Positions 46,712-56,102 are shown, counted from the stretch's first letter. The stretch is 64,000 nucleotides of DNA from Citreimonas salinaria (GCF_900107235.1 NZ_FNPF01000005.1:124001-188000), one strand, 5' to 3'. The notes: generated from the sequence alone by a model not told the origin. Program-made: numbers and translations.

Positions 46712-47824
46712 CTAAAGCGGCCCGTCCTCAAGCACCCCGTCCGCGGACATCTGCGCGTAAAGCAGCCCCTCGCGCAAGCCCCGGTCGGCCACAGAAAGCT
46801 GATCCGTCGGCCACAGGCGCAGCAGCGCCTGCAGGATCGCGCTGCCCGACATGATCAGCGCGTGCCGGTCGGGGCCGATACGCGGATCGCGCCGGCGCCC
46901 GGCGGGGCCGAGGTCGAGGTAACCTTGGATCACCGCCTCGATCTGATCGCTGGTCATGCGCAGCCCGTCCACCTTCGTCCGGTCGTAACGCTTCAGCCCC
47001 AGATGCGATGCGGCCACCGTGGTGACCGTGCCGCTGGTGCCGATGATCTGGAACCCCTCGCGCGCCTGCTCGTCCTGGTAGGGCGCGAATTCTGCCAGGT
47101 TCTCCTCGAAGAACCAGCTCATCAGGGCATAGCGCGCGGCGTCGTCGGACACGTCGCTGAACTGGTCGCGCAGCGTGGCCACGCCCAGCGGGACGCTGAT
47201 CCAGTCCACCACCTTGGCCGTGGGGAACGGGCTGTCGGTTGTGTGGAAGCCCGCGTGCAGGCGCATGATCGCGCGCGGCCGGTCACGGGGCGCCACGCGG
47301 CTCAGGTCGATCCAAACCAGTTCGGTCGAGCCGCCGCCGATGTCGACGACCAGCAACTGCTCGGTCCGCGTGCTGACCAGCGGAGCGCAGGAGATGACCG
47401 CCAGCCGGGCTTCTTCCTCGGGCTGGATGATCTCAAGCGTCAGCCCGGTCTCGCGGCGCACCTGGCGGATGAACTCGGTCGCGTTGCGCGCCCGGCGGCA
47501 CGCCTCAGTGGCGACCAGCCGCATGCGCCGGACGTTGTGCCGCTCGATCTTCTGGCGGCAGATTCGCAGGGCCTGGATCGTGCGCGCCATCGAGGCACGC
47601 GACAGACGACCCGACCGCTCAAGCCCTTGCCCGAGCTGAACGGATTTCGAAAAACTGTCGATCACATGGAACTGACTGCCCTTGGGCTGGGCGATCAGCA
47701 TGCGACAACTATTCGTTCCCAGATCCAAAGCGGCATAAAGCGCGTTCGGATCCGGGCGGGCAGGCGCGGAACTCTCGACCGGTTTCGGGAAAGCGTCCGC
47801 ACCCGTGGGACGCTTCGGCGCCAT
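46712..47824 (-). CDS. Ppx/GppA phosphatase (exopolyphosphatase family)
   Basis: A 370-residue ASKHA-fold phosphatase acting on polyphosphate or pppGpp. Motifs: phosphate-1 [18 protein letters not shown], the [20 protein letters not shown] segment, phosphate-2 [16 protein letters not shown], and [16 protein letters not shown]. This is the short form lacking the C-terminal HD-like domain of E. coli Ppx. The N-terminal 30 residues are Pro/Ala-rich and non-conserved. The start is ATG 47824; an upstream TTG at 47848 with GAGGGCAAG is a real alternative. Found upstream of rlmE, a common alphaproteobacterial pairing. Confidence 0.9.
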   Translation of the reverse strand: MAPKRPTGADAFPKPVESSAPARPDPNALYAALDLGTNSCRMLIAQPKGSQFHVIDSFSKSVQLGQGLERSGRLSRASMARTIQALRICRQKIERHNVRRMRLVATEACRRARNATEFIRQVRRETGLTLEIIQPEEEARLAVISCAPLVSTRTEQLLVVDIGGGSTELVWIDLSRVAPRDRPRAIMRLHAGFHTTDSPFPTAKVVDWISVPLGVATLRDQFSDVSDDAARYALMSWFFEENLAEFAPYQDEQAREGFQIIGTSGTVTTVAASHLGLKRYDRTKVDGLRMTSDQIEAVIQGYLDLGPAGRRRDPRIGPDRHALIMSGSAILQALLRLWPTDQLSVADRGLREGLLYAQMSADGVLEDGPL

Positions 47825-47939
47825 GATCTTGCGCCTTTCCGATTTCAACTTGCCCTCAAGGTAAGCGTCGCGCAGCGGTCACGCAAGCGCCAACCGCGCC
47901 CCCGCCCATGTCGTGACGCATGTCCGGCGCAAACCCCGC

Positions 47940-47954
47940 GCATGATAATCATGC
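47940..47954. promoter_or_regulatory. Fur-box-like palindrome GCATGATAATCATGC
   Basis: Perfect 7+1+7 palindrome whose centre ATGATAATCAT equals the middle 11 bases of the classical Fur box. It lies in the 273-bp divergent region between ppx/gppA and the Virulence_fact/methyltransferase genes. In Rhodobacteraceae the Fur homologue usually acts as the manganese regulator Mur; which protein binds here, if any, is unknown. Confidence 0.45.
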
Positions 47955-48097
47955 AGCGAATGGGCCAGCGGGCGGGTTGGCCCGGCTACCGGCACCGGCT
48001 ACCTTTGTCGCGGATCGCGTCGCGGCGGTCGAATTCCGACCCCGCACGGCGCCGAGCCACGGATACGAACAAGCAGCACAGCCAAGGAATCAGGCGC

Positions 48098-48394
48098 ATG
48101 CCCGACGTCACCATCGTCTACTGGCGCGACATCCCGGCGCAGGTCATCGTCGGCAAGGGCCGTCGCGGCGCCAAGCAGCCGCTGGCCGAGCGCTTCGAGC
48201 AGGCCATCGACCGCGCCGCGATGAAGGTGGGCGCGTCGGATACCGACGCCTACCTGGCCGAATGGCGCAAGGCACAGCCCTACCCCGTCGACGGCGAGCC
48301 CGATGCGGTCGCGAAGGCCGAGGCGGCGCGCATCGAGGCAGAATACGACACCGAGCGGCTCAAGCAGCTCATCGCCAATGACGGCCGCGCCTAG
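48098..48394 (+). CDS. Virulence_fact family protein
   Basis: A 98-residue protein starting MPDVTIVYWRDIPAQVIVGKG, the hallmark of the Virulence_fact family (PF13769), with a long charged C-terminal helix. Despite the name it has no shown virulence role. In roseobacters it is regularly found beside corrinoid/folate methyl-transfer genes, as I remember published work on a split methionine synthase in Phaeobacter and Dinoroseobacter. The methyltetrahydrofolate methyltransferase follows 45 nt downstream, so a role in that methyl-transfer system is likely. Confidence 0.85.
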   Translation: MPDVTIVYWRDIPAQVIVGKGRRGAKQPLAERFEQAIDRAAMKVGASDTDAYLAEWRKAQPYPVDGEPDAVAKAEAARIEAEYDTERLKQLIANDGRA

Positions 48395-48439
48395 AAAGAC
48401 TGCCGCCGCGGCCCGCGCCACAACCCAACAGGAGAGCAA

Positions 48440-49498
48440 ATGACCCGCACCATCGTCGAGTCCAGGACCAAGACCGCCGTGATCGGCTTTGACGAGCCGT
48501 TCTGCGTGATCGGTGAACGGATCAATCCGACCGGGCGCAAGAAGCTGGCGGCCGAGCTCGAGGCCGGCGACTTCTCGACCGTCGAGGCCGATGCCATCGC
48601 GCAGGTCGCCGCAGGGGCCAACGTGCTCGATATCAACGCGGGCGTGGTCTACAACTCGAACCCCAACCCGAACGAGACCGAGCCGCCGCTGATGCGCAAG
48701 GTTCTCGAACTGGTGCAGGGGCTGGTGGACGTGCCGCTGTGCATCGACAGTTCGGTTCCGGGCGCGCTGGAAGCAGGGCTCGAGGTCTGCCACGGGCGGC
48801 CGCTGCTGAACTCGGTCACCGGCGAGGAAGAGCGGATGGAGCAGATCCTGCCGCTGGTGAAGAAATACAACGTGCCGGTGGTGGCGATCAGCAACGACGA
48901 TACCGGCATCTCCGAGGACCCCGAGGTGCGTTTCGCCGTGGCGAAGAAGATCGTCGAGCGGGCGGCGGATCACGGCATCCCCGCGCATGACATCGTGGTC
49001 GATCCGCTGGTCATGCCGATCGGCGCGATGGCGACGGCGGGCAAGCAGGTCTTCACGCTGGTGCGCCGCCTGCGCGACGAGCTGGGGGTCAACACCACCT
49101 GTGGCGCGTCCAACATCAGCTTCGGCCTGCCGAACCGGCACGGGATCAACAACGCCTTCCTGCCGATGGCGATGGGCGCGGGCATGACCAGCGCGATCAT
49201 GAACCCGGTCGCCCTGCCGGTGACCCAGACGAAGATCGCCGAGAAGAAGGCCGAGGTCGAGGCCGCCGGGATCATCCTGCCCGAGGATATCGACGACGAG
49301 ACCTTCGTCGCGCTGTTCGGGCTGGACTCGATGACGGCGCGGCCGGGATCGGAGATGGCGGCCATCCGCGCGGCGAACCTGCTGCTGGATTCCGACCCGC
49401 ATGGCGGCGAGTGGATCAAGTTCAACAAGGCCCCCGGAGAGGGCCCGGCAGGCGCCCGGGGCGGCCGGGCGAACGGGCGGCGCCGGCGGCGCGCCTGA
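48440..49498 (+). CDS. Methyltetrahydrofolate:corrinoid methyltransferase (stand-alone MetH pterin-binding domain)
   Basis: A 352-residue pterin-binding TIM barrel. Motifs: FCVIGERINPTGRKKLAAEL at the N-terminus, GANVLDINAGV, CIDSSVPGALEAGLE, LLNSVTGEEERM, DPLVMPIGAM, and TCGASNISFGLPNRHGINNAFL, all as in MetH domain II and AcsE/MtgA proteins. It moves the methyl of 5-methyl-THF to a separate cob(I)alamin protein. In several Rhodobacteraceae the methionine synthase is split into separate polypeptides, of which this would be the folate-binding piece. No corrinoid or homocysteine-binding partner is in the window. The last about 20 residues are Gly/Arg-rich and probably disordered. AGGAG precedes the ATG. 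Confidence 0.92.
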   Translation: MTRTIVESRTKTAVIGFDEPFCVIGERINPTGRKKLAAELEAGDFSTVEADAIAQVAAGANVLDINAGVVYNSNPNPNETEPPLMRKVLELVQGLVDVPLCIDSSVPGALEAGLEVCHGRPLLNSVTGEEERMEQILPLVKKYNVPVVAISNDDTGISEDPEVRFAVAKKIVERAADHGIPAHDIVVDPLVMPIGAMATAGKQVFTLVRRLRDELGVNTTCGASNISFGLPNRHGINNAFLPMAMGAGMTSAIMNPVALPVTQTKIAEKKAEVEAAGIILPEDIDDETFVALFGLDSMTARPGSEMAAIRAANLLLDSDPHGGEWIKFNKAPGEGPAGARGGRANGRRRRRA

Positions 49499-49509
49499 AG
49501 CCGAGCATG

Positions 49510-49534
49510 TGCCTGTCCCACGGTGGGACAGGCA
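49510..49534. repeat. 25-bp palindrome containing TGTCCCACGGTGGGACA, copy 2
   Basis: The 17-bp core (49514-49530) differs from copy 1 at 11036-11052 only at the central base; here the arms extend to 12 nt each side (TGCC / GGCA outside the core). It begins 12 nt after the methyltransferase stop codon. No T-run follows, but a 12-bp stem could also act as a 3'-end structure. Confidence 0.6.
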
Positions 49535-49640
49535 TCCTGCCACGCGGAATCAATAGGTTACAGAGACGGATTCATCTTCCGTTAGGAATTGCCCCTCCGA
49601 AAGACCAAGTTCAGGACCGGTGCGGCGGACGCCGATGCGG

Positions 49641-50681
49641 TCAGGGCGCCCCTCTGTCCGCCGCGGACGGCGACGGGTCCGGCGCGGTGGTCGAGCCGGG
49701 GGCGAAGGCTTTGGCAAGCTCGGCGGCGAGGGCCTCGGACTGGCCGGTGTAGCGGGCGGAGTGGTGAAAGCCCGCGACGCGACGGGCACCGGCGGCGCGG
49801 GCGATCTCGCCTGCCGCGCGGGCGGTCAGGTGCGCGGTCGCGGCGGCAAGATCGCGGTCGGCTTCCAGGAACGGCGTCTCGATGAACAGGTGGTCGGCGT
49901 CGCGGGCGATCTCGACGATCCGCGCGCGGTTCGCGGCGGTGTCGGCGGCATCGGTGACATAGGCGACGCGCTGTCCCTGTCCGATCCGGAAGACACGCGC
50001 GCGAAGCTCGCCCAGCGGCATCGCGCCGTGCCCCGGAACGGCGACCATATGCCCGTCGGAGGCGCCGGCGCGGATCGCCGTCTTCGCCTCGTCCAGCCAG
50101 GGCCCGACCGGCAGGCCAAGGTCATCCAGCGCGGTGCGCCAGACGTTGACGCGCACCGCCTCGCGCAGGGCGAAGGCGAGCGAGGGGATGCGATGATCGA
50201 GCGCCACCGCCTCGACAGTGAAATCGTCCTCGGAAACCACGACGCCGTCGCCGAGCGTCGGAGGAGGCAGGTCGCGGCGGCGGAACGCCTCGCGGGCGCG
50301 GAACTCGGCGCTGGCGGAAAGGCGCGCGCCATCGAATTCGTGGGCCGTGAGACGGAAATCCACCGAATCCGCGCCGAGCAGGTTCCAGGTGAAGGCGCCC
50401 AGCCGGTTCTCGACCTGCCGCAGGAACCCTTCGGGACCGATGACCGCGAGCGGCTGTGGCCGGTGGAGCCGCAGCCGCAGCAGGTGATCGAAGCTGGCGA
50501 CGTGGTCCATGTGGGCATGCGACACGAAGGCGTGGCTGACGCGCAAAAGCTCGCGCGGGCCGAGCGGCGCGAGGTCGCCCAGGTCGAACAGCATGGCGCG
50601 CCGGCCGAAGCGGAAGTCGAGATACACGCCCGGATCGCCGTCGGGCGGGTTCACGAGCCGGGGTTGGACAAGCTGGGTCAT
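49641..50681 (-). CDS. MBL-fold metallohydrolase, RNase Z-like
   Basis: A 346-residue metallo-beta-lactamase fold protein. The zinc motif is HAFVSHAHMDHVASFDHLLR (SHAHMDH), with a later conserved ALDHRIPSLAFALRE, the aspartate in VAYVTDAADT, an IETPFLEAD acidic patch, and a final histidine in GFHHSARYTG. This layout matches the RNase Z/ElaC group, which process tRNA 3' ends, but the classical exosite is not evident, so a related nuclease or hydrolase is possible. GGAAGCGCG precedes the ATG. It is convergent with the folate methyltransferase. Confidence 0.82.
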   Translation of the reverse strand: MTQLVQPRLVNPPDGDPGVYLDFRFGRRAMLFDLGDLAPLGPRELLRVSHAFVSHAHMDHVASFDHLLRLRLHRPQPLAVIGPEGFLRQVENRLGAFTWNLLGADSVDFRLTAHEFDGARLSASAEFRAREAFRRRDLPPPTLGDGVVVSEDDFTVEAVALDHRIPSLAFALREAVRVNVWRTALDDLGLPVGPWLDEAKTAIRAGASDGHMVAVPGHGAMPLGELRARVFRIGQGQRVAYVTDAADTAANRARIVEIARDADHLFIETPFLEADRDLAAATAHLTARAAGEIARAAGARRVAGFHHSARYTGQSEALAAELAKAFAPGSTTAPDPSPSAADRGAP

Positions 50682-50803
50682 CGCGCTTCCGCATTCAGGT
50701 GACCCGGCTTTATCTGCGAAACCCGGTCGAGCCGGTCAAGGCCGGGGCTCGCCGCGTCCCGATCCGCAGGCGCCCGCCGGAAGCGGATGACGGCCCTGCC
50801 CCG

Positions 50804-53800
50804 TCAGGCCTTTTCGCCGCGCCGCTTGATCGTGCCGGCGGCCTCGGCCAGGTCGCGCGCGATGGCGAAGGCGCCCTGGATCTTGTCCTTGTCGCGGGTC
50901 CAGTCGCGCTGCACGACGATCTTGTTGTCCTTCACCTTGGCCAGCCCCTTCTGGTCCTCGATGAACTTCACCAGCCCCTCGGGCTTGGCGAACTTGTCGT
51001 TGTGGAACTGGATCACCGCGCCCTTCGGCCCGCCGTCGAGCTTGGCGATGCCGGCACGCTTGCACATCGCCTTGATCCGCACCACCAACAGCAGGGTGTT
51101 GACCTCGCGCGGCAAAGGCCCGAACCGGTCGATCAGCTCGGCCGCGAAGCCCTCCAGCTCGACCTTCGTGGTCAGCGCGGACAGGCGGCGGTAGAGGCCC
51201 AGCCGCACGTCGAGGTCGGGCACGTACTCCTCGGGGATCAGCACCGGCACGCCGAGGTTGATCTGCGGCGCCCACTGGCCGTCATCCTCGGTCAGCCCCT
51301 CCATCTGGCCGGAACGGATCTTGGCGATCGCCTCCTCCAGCATGGACTGGTACAACTCGAAGCCCATCTCGCGCATCTGGCCGGACTGTTCCTCGCCCAG
51401 CAGGTTGCCGGCGCCGCGGATGTCGAGATCCTGGCTGGCGAGGTTGAAGCCCGCCCCCAGCGTGTCGAGGCTGCCCAGCACGCGCAGGCGCTTGACTGCG
51501 GTGTCTGTCAGCTTCGCGCGGGGCTTCGTGGTCAGGTAGGCGTAGGCGCGCGTCTTGGACCGGCCCACCCGGCCGCGGATCTGGTAAAGCTGCGACAGGC
51601 CGAACATGTCGGCGCGGTGGATGACCATCGTGTTCGCCGTGGGAATGTCGAGGCCGGATTCGACGATCGTGGTGGCCAGCAGCACGTCGTACTTGCCGTC
51701 GTAGAAGGCGTTCATCCGCGCGTCGAGTTCTCCGGCGGCCATCTGCCCGTGCGCGATCACGAAAGTCAGCTCGGGCAGCTGCTCGCGCAGGAATTCCTCG
51801 ATCTCGGGCAGGTCGGCGATGCGCGGCACGACGAAGAAGCTTTGCCCGCCGCGGTAATGCTCGCGCAGCAGCGCCTCGCGGATGGTGACGGGGTCGAATT
51901 CCGAGACATAGGTGCGGATCGCCAGCCGGTCGACCGGCGGCGTGCCGATGACCGACAGGTCCCGCACGCCGGTCAGCGACAACTGCAGCGTGCGCGGGAT
52001 CGGCGTGGCGGTCAGCGTGAGCACGTGGATGTCCGAGCGCATCTGCTTCAGCCGCTCCTTGTGGGAGACGCCGAAATGCTGTTCCTCGTCCACGATCAGC
52101 AGGCCGAGGTTCTGGAAGCGCACTGATTTCGCCAGCAGCGCGTGGGTGCCCACGGCGATGTCGACCGTGCCCTTGGCGATGCCGTCGCGGGTGGCGGCGG
52201 CCTGCTTGGCGCCGGTGAAGCGCGAGAGGGGGGCGACGTTCAGCGGAAAGCCCCGGAACCGCTCGGCGAAGCCCTTGTAGTGCTGGCGCGCCAGCAGCGT
52301 GGTGGGCGCGATGATCGCCACCTGCACGCCCGACATGGCCGCGACGAAGGCCGCGCGCATGGCGACCTCGGTCTTGCCGAAGCCCACGTCGCCGCAGATC
52401 AGCCGGTCCATCGGGTTACCCGACTGCAGGTCGTCCATCACGTCCTCGATGGCGCGCAGCTGGTCGTCGGTTTCCTCGTAGGGGAAGCGCGCGGCGAAGC
52501 TGTCGTACGCGCCCGGGGGCGGGTCGATGATGGGCGCCTTTCGAAGCGCGCGTTCGGCCGCGATGCGGATGAGCCGGTCGGCCATCTCGCGGATGCGTTC
52601 CTTCATCCGCGCCTTCTTGGCCTGCCAGGCGCCGCCGCCCAGCTTGTCCAGAAGGCCTTCCTCGTGGCCGTACTTGCTGAGCAGCTCGATGTTCTCGACC
52701 GGCAGGTACAGCTTGGCGTTCTCGGCGTATTCCAGCACCAGGCATTCGTGCGCGGCGCCGGCGGCGGTGACGACCTCCATGCCTTGGTAGCGCCCGATGC
52801 CGAAGTCGACATGCACGACCAGGTCGCCGGGCGACAGGCTCTGCGCCTCGGTCAGGAAGTTCTCGGCGCGGCGTTTCTTGCGCGGCTGGCGGATCAGGCG
52901 GTCGCCCAGCACGTCCTGTTCTGAGATCACGGTGATGCGGCCGTCCTTGCCGGCGGCCTGCCACGGTGCCTCGAACCCGGCTTCGAGCGCCCAGACGGCC
53001 AGATGCAATCCGCGCTTGCCGACGCGGGTGGCGTCGGTGACGGGGATCGTTTCGGCTAGGCCCTCGTCCTCGATCAGGCCCGACAGGCGTTCGCGCGCGC
53101 CCTCGGAGTACGAGGCGATGACGACGGGGCCCTTCTGCAACCGCTTGCGCACGTGGTCGGCCAGCGCGGCGAACAGGCTGATGCTTTCCTGCTGGCGCTC
53201 GGGGACGAAGTTGCGCCCGGCGCGGCCGCCGGCGTCCACCGCGCCCGGCCCGCTGGCCTGCGGCAGCGGGTTGAACTGCACGATGCGACGCTCGCCCAGC
53301 GTGGCGGTCCAGGCGGATTCGTCGAGGTAGAGCTGCTGCGGCGGCACCGGCTTGTAGACGCTGGAGCCCATCGTCTGCTTCTGGTCCAGCGCGTGCTTGC
53401 GGGCCTCGTACTGGTCGACGATGCCGTCCCAGCGCGCGTTCCGCGCAGGCTCGGCTTGGTCGTCCAGCAGAACCGGCGCGCCGGGCAGGTAGTCGAACAG
53501 CGTCTCGAGCCGCTCGTGGAAGAAGGGCAGCCAGTGCTCGATGCCTTGCGTCTTTCGCCCGGCACTGACGGCTTCATACAGCGGGTCGTCGTTGCCCGCG
53601 GCGCCAAACTCGATGCGATAGTTCTGGCGGAAGCGCGTGATTGCGGCCTCGTCGAGGATGACCTCGGAGACCGGGGCCAGTTCGAGCACGTCCAGCTTGT
53701 CGGTGGTGCGCTGGCTGCCGGGATCGAAGCGGCGGGCGGATTCCAGCGTGTCGCCGAAGAAGTCCAGCCGCACCGGCCCGCCTTCGCCCGGCGGGAAGAT

Positions 53801-54292
53801 GTCGATGATGCCGCCGCGGATGGCGTAGTCGCCCGGTTCGGTCACGGTGGGGGCTTGGCTGAAGCCCATGCGGACGAGGAAGTTGCGCAACGCCTCCTCG
53901 TCCACGCGGTCGCCGACGCGGGCGGCGAAGGCGGCCTCGCGCAGGACCTCGCGCGCGGGGATGCGCTGGGTCGCAGCGGCCAGCGTGGTCAGCAGGACGA
54001 AGCGGTCGGGGCCGCGATGGGCAAGGCCCGCCAGAGTGGCCATCCGCGCGGCCGAGATGTCGGCGTTGGGCGACACCCGGTCGTAGGGCAGGCAGTCCCA
54101 GGCGGGGAAGTGCAGCACCGGCATCGAGGGATCGAAGAAGGCCAGCGCGTCGCGCATCGCCGCCAGACGGCGATCGTCGCGGGCGACGTGGATGACCGGG
54201 CCGCCGGCCTTGTCGATTTCGGAGAGGACGAGCCGGGCGTCGAAGCCTTCGGGCGCGCCGCCCATGATGATGCGCTGTGCCATGCGCGCCAT
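50804..54292 (-). CDS. mfd: Transcription-repair coupling factor Mfd
   Basis: A 1162-residue SF2 DNA translocase that removes RNA polymerase stalled at lesions and recruits UvrA (E. coli Mfd has 1148 residues). The N-terminal UvrB-like module is followed by the RNA-polymerase-interacting domain (GDLVVHVDFGIGRYQGMEVV). The helicase core shows Walker A GDVGFGKTEVAMRAA (near residue 635), DEEQHFG, TATPIPRTLQLSLTG, and the TRG region QIRGRVGRSKTRAYAYL; the C-terminal D7 domain ends near PEEYVPDLDVRLGLYRRL onwards. Two ATGs (54292, 54283) are possible and neither has a good ribosome binding site. Confidence 0.97.
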   Translation of the reverse strand: MARMAQRIIMGGAPEGFDARLVLSEIDKAGGPVIHVARDDRRLAAMRDALAFFDPSMPVLHFPAWDCLPYDRVSPNADISAARMATLAGLAHRGPDRFVLLTTLAAATQRIPAREVLREAAFAARVGDRVDEEALRNFLVRMGFSQAPTVTEPGDYAIRGGIIDIFPPGEGGPVRLDFFGDTLESARRFDPGSQRTTDKLDVLELAPVSEVILDEAAITRFRQNYRIEFGAAGNDDPLYEAVSAGRKTQGIEHWLPFFHERLETLFDYLPGAPVLLDDQAEPARNARWDGIVDQYEARKHALDQKQTMGSSVYKPVPPQQLYLDESAWTATLGERRIVQFNPLPQASGPGAVDAGGRAGRNFVPERQQESISLFAALADHVRKRLQKGPVVIASYSEGARERLSGLIEDEGLAETIPVTDATRVGKRGLHLAVWALEAGFEAPWQAAGKDGRITVISEQDVLGDRLIRQPRKKRRAENFLTEAQSLSPGDLVVHVDFGIGRYQGMEVVTAAGAAHECLVLEYAENAKLYLPVENIELLSKYGHEEGLLDKLGGGAWQAKKARMKERIREMADRLIRIAAERALRKAPIIDPPPGAYDSFAARFPYEETDDQLRAIEDVMDDLQSGNPMDRLICGDVGFGKTEVAMRAAFVAAMSGVQVAIIAPTTLLARQHYKGFAERFRGFPLNVAPLSRFTGAKQAAATRDGIAKGTVDIAVGTHALLAKSVRFQNLGLLIVDEEQHFGVSHKERLKQMRSDIHVLTLTATPIPRTLQLSLTGVRDLSVIGTPPVDRLAIRTYVSEFDPVTIREALLREHYRGGQSFFVVPRIADLPEIEEFLREQLPELTFVIAHGQMAAGELDARMNAFYDGKYDVLLATTIVESGLDIPTANTMVIHRADMFGLSQLYQIRGRVGRSKTRAYAYLTTKPRAKLTDTAVKRLRVLGSLDTLGAGFNLASQDLDIRGAGNLLGEEQSGQMREMGFELYQSMLEEAIAKIRSGQMEGLTEDDGQWAPQINLGVPVLIPEEYVPDLDVRLGLYRRLSALTTKVELEGFAAELIDRFGPLPREVNTLLLVVRIKAMCKRAGIAKLDGGPKGAVIQFHNDKFAKPEGLVKFIEDQKGLAKVKDNKIVVQRDWTRDKDKIQGAFAIARDLAEAAGTIKRRGEKA

Positions 54293-54344
54293 TTGGCGTG
54301 GCGCGCGGGCGGGGTCAACCGCGTGGGCGCGAAAGCGGACGCCC

Positions 54345-54863
54345 TTAAAGGTAGGGCGACGCGATGTTCTGGTGCATCCCCCAGAGGGCGGTCAGGAAGA
54401 TCGAAACCAGCCCGATCGCCTGGACCACGATGCGGTGCAGCCCCAGGCGCCGGCGCAACGTCTCGGCGGAGCCGTCGCCGGCGACGATCCGCCGCGCCGT
54501 CCGCAGGCTGAGCAGGAACACGAAGGACAGCGGCGCGGCCAGCAGGAACACCGCCTGCGAGAACTCGCTGCCGTAGACGAATCCCAGCAGCGCGAGCATG
54601 GTCAGCGCGCCCGATCCGAGCGCCGTCAGCCACAGGCCCGCCTCGTCCGCGATGAAGATCAGCCGGTTGGCGTTGATCGCGGCCAGCGCCTCGAGATCGG
54701 CGGCGGCCCGCGGATTGCGGCGGGCGCGCGTGATCATGTCGAAGGGCACGCCCAGCACCCAGTGACTGGCCGAGGACCACACGACCGCGAGCATGATCCA
54801 GAACCACAGGTTCGAGAACGACCGCATGTCGATGAATTCGAATACCGTGCCGTAAAAGCCCAA
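54345..54863 (-). CDS. Conserved membrane protein (often labelled component of SufBCD complex)
   Basis: A 172-residue integral membrane protein with four predicted helices. The start appears to be TTG 54863, with GAGG 7 nt upstream, giving GFYGTVFEFIDMRSFSNLWFW; the segment EFIDMRSFSNLWFWIMLAVVWSSASHWVLGVPFDM (here in two parts, IDMRSFSNLWFW and WSSASHWVLGVPFDM) is highly characteristic. From memory, Rhodobacteraceae proteins with this opening carry the label component of SufBCD complex, but I see no domain or neighbour that supports Fe-S assembly. Located just upstream of mfd on the same strand. Confidence 0.75.
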   Translation of the reverse strand: MGFYGTVFEFIDMRSFSNLWFWIMLAVVWSSASHWVLGVPFDMITRARRNPRAAADLEALAAINANRLIFIADEAGLWLTALGSGALTMLALLGFVYGSEFSQAVFLLAAPLSFVFLLSLRTARRIVAGDGSAETLRRRLGLHRIVVQAIGLVSIFLTALWGMHQNIASPYL

Positions 54864-55045
54864 GGCCGCCTCGCTGCCCTATTCGTGACCGTCTCTTTCG
54901 CATGCGCGCGCAACCGCGCCGGCGCCTCATGCCTTTAGCGCGGCTCCGCGCCGGTGCCCAGCCTTCGCGGCCGGACCGGGGGCGTCTCTGGACAGCCGCG
55001 CCACCTTGGCCGATACCCGTTGCACGAACGACACGAGGACGCCCC

Positions 55046-56044
55046 ATGCAGCCCATCCACGCCCCCTACCCGGCCGCGCGCCCGCGCCGGCTGCGCCGCA
55101 CGCCCGCCATCCGCGCGCTGGTGGCCGAGACGAACCTTGCACCGTCGGATTTCATCTGGCCGGTCTTCGTGCGCGAGGGCGAGGGCATCTCCGAGCCGAT
55201 CGCGTCGATGCCGGGCGTGAACCGCCTGTCGGTGGACCGCGTGGTCGAGGCCGCGCGCGAGGCGCACGGCCTGGGCATCCCGGCGATCTGCCTGTTTCCC
55301 TACACTCCGCCCGAGAAGAAGACCCGCGACTGCGCCGAGGCATGGAACCCCGTCAACCTGTCGAACACCGCCACGCGGTCGATCAAGGACGCAGGTATCG
55401 ACATCGCGGTGATGACCGACGTGGCGCTGGACCCCTACAACATCGACGGGCACGACGGCTTCGTCGAGGATGGCTACGTGGTCAACGACCGCACGGTCGA
55501 GGCGCTGGTGAAACAGGCGCTGAGCCAGGCCGCCGCCGGCGCGGACATCATTGGGCCGTCGGACATGATGGACGGCCGCATCGGCGCGATCCGCGCCGCG
55601 CTCGAGGCCAAGGGCCACCAGAACGTCCTGCTTCTGAGCTACGCGGCGAAGTTCGCCTCGGCCTTCTACGGGCCGTTCCGCGACGCGGTGGGGGCGTCGG
55701 GGCGGCTGACGGGCGACAAGAAGACCTATCAGCAGGACCCGGGCAACGGCGACGAGGCGATGCGCCTGATCGCGCGCGACCTGGCCGAGGGCGCGGACAT
55801 GATCATGGTCAAGCCGGGGATGCCCTACCTGGACGTGATCCGCCGCGCGCGCGACACCTTCGGCGCGCCGACCTTCGCCTACCAGGTCTCGGGCGAGTAC
55901 GCGATGCTGGCCGGAGCGTCCGAGCGCGGCTGGCTGGACGGCGAGCGGGTGATGATGGAAAGCCTGACGGCCTTCAAGCGCGCCGGCTGCGACGGGGTGC
56001 TGACCTATTTCGCACCGGCCGCGGCCCGGCTGCTGAACGGCTGA
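55046..56044 (+). CDS. hemB: Delta-aminolevulinic acid dehydratase (porphobilinogen synthase)
   Basis: A 332-residue TIM-barrel enzyme condensing two 5-aminolevulinates to porphobilinogen for haem, bacteriochlorophyll and cobalamin. The two active-site lysines are K202 (YAAKFASAFYGPF) and K256 (MIMVKPGMPYLD). Where zinc enzymes have three cysteines this one has DVALDPYNIDGHDG, so it belongs to the Mg/alkali-dependent, zinc-independent class. The ATG at 55046 has ACGAGGACG upstream and begins MQPIHAPYPAARPRRLR; the longer frame from 54902 is not protein-like. Confidence 0.97.
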   Translation: MQPIHAPYPAARPRRLRRTPAIRALVAETNLAPSDFIWPVFVREGEGISEPIASMPGVNRLSVDRVVEAAREAHGLGIPAICLFPYTPPEKKTRDCAEAWNPVNLSNTATRSIKDAGIDIAVMTDVALDPYNIDGHDGFVEDGYVVNDRTVEALVKQALSQAAAGADIIGPSDMMDGRIGAIRAALEAKGHQNVLLLSYAAKFASAFYGPFRDAVGASGRLTGDKKTYQQDPGNGDEAMRLIARDLAEGADMIMVKPGMPYLDVIRRARDTFGAPTFAYQVSGEYAMLAGASERGWLDGERVMMESLTAFKRAGCDGVLTYFAPAAARLLNG

Positions 56045-56070
56045 GGATCCCCTTAGGGCACCGGCGGGTT

Positions 56071-56093
56071 CCCGCGGAAACGGGTCCCGCGGG
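56071..56093 (+). terminator. Hairpin after hemB
   Basis: CCCGCGG (56071-56077) pairs with CCGCGGG (56087-56093) around a 9-nt loop, 26 nt after the hemB stop; CATCTTCT follows. Weak U-tract. Confidence 0.5.
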
Positions 56094-56102
56094 CATCTTC
56101 TG

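Noticed and set aside
53153-54511. A 452-codon plus-strand frame opposite mfd
   Set aside because: Antisense to a certain mfd; low-complexity V/G/R/A sequence without any domain.
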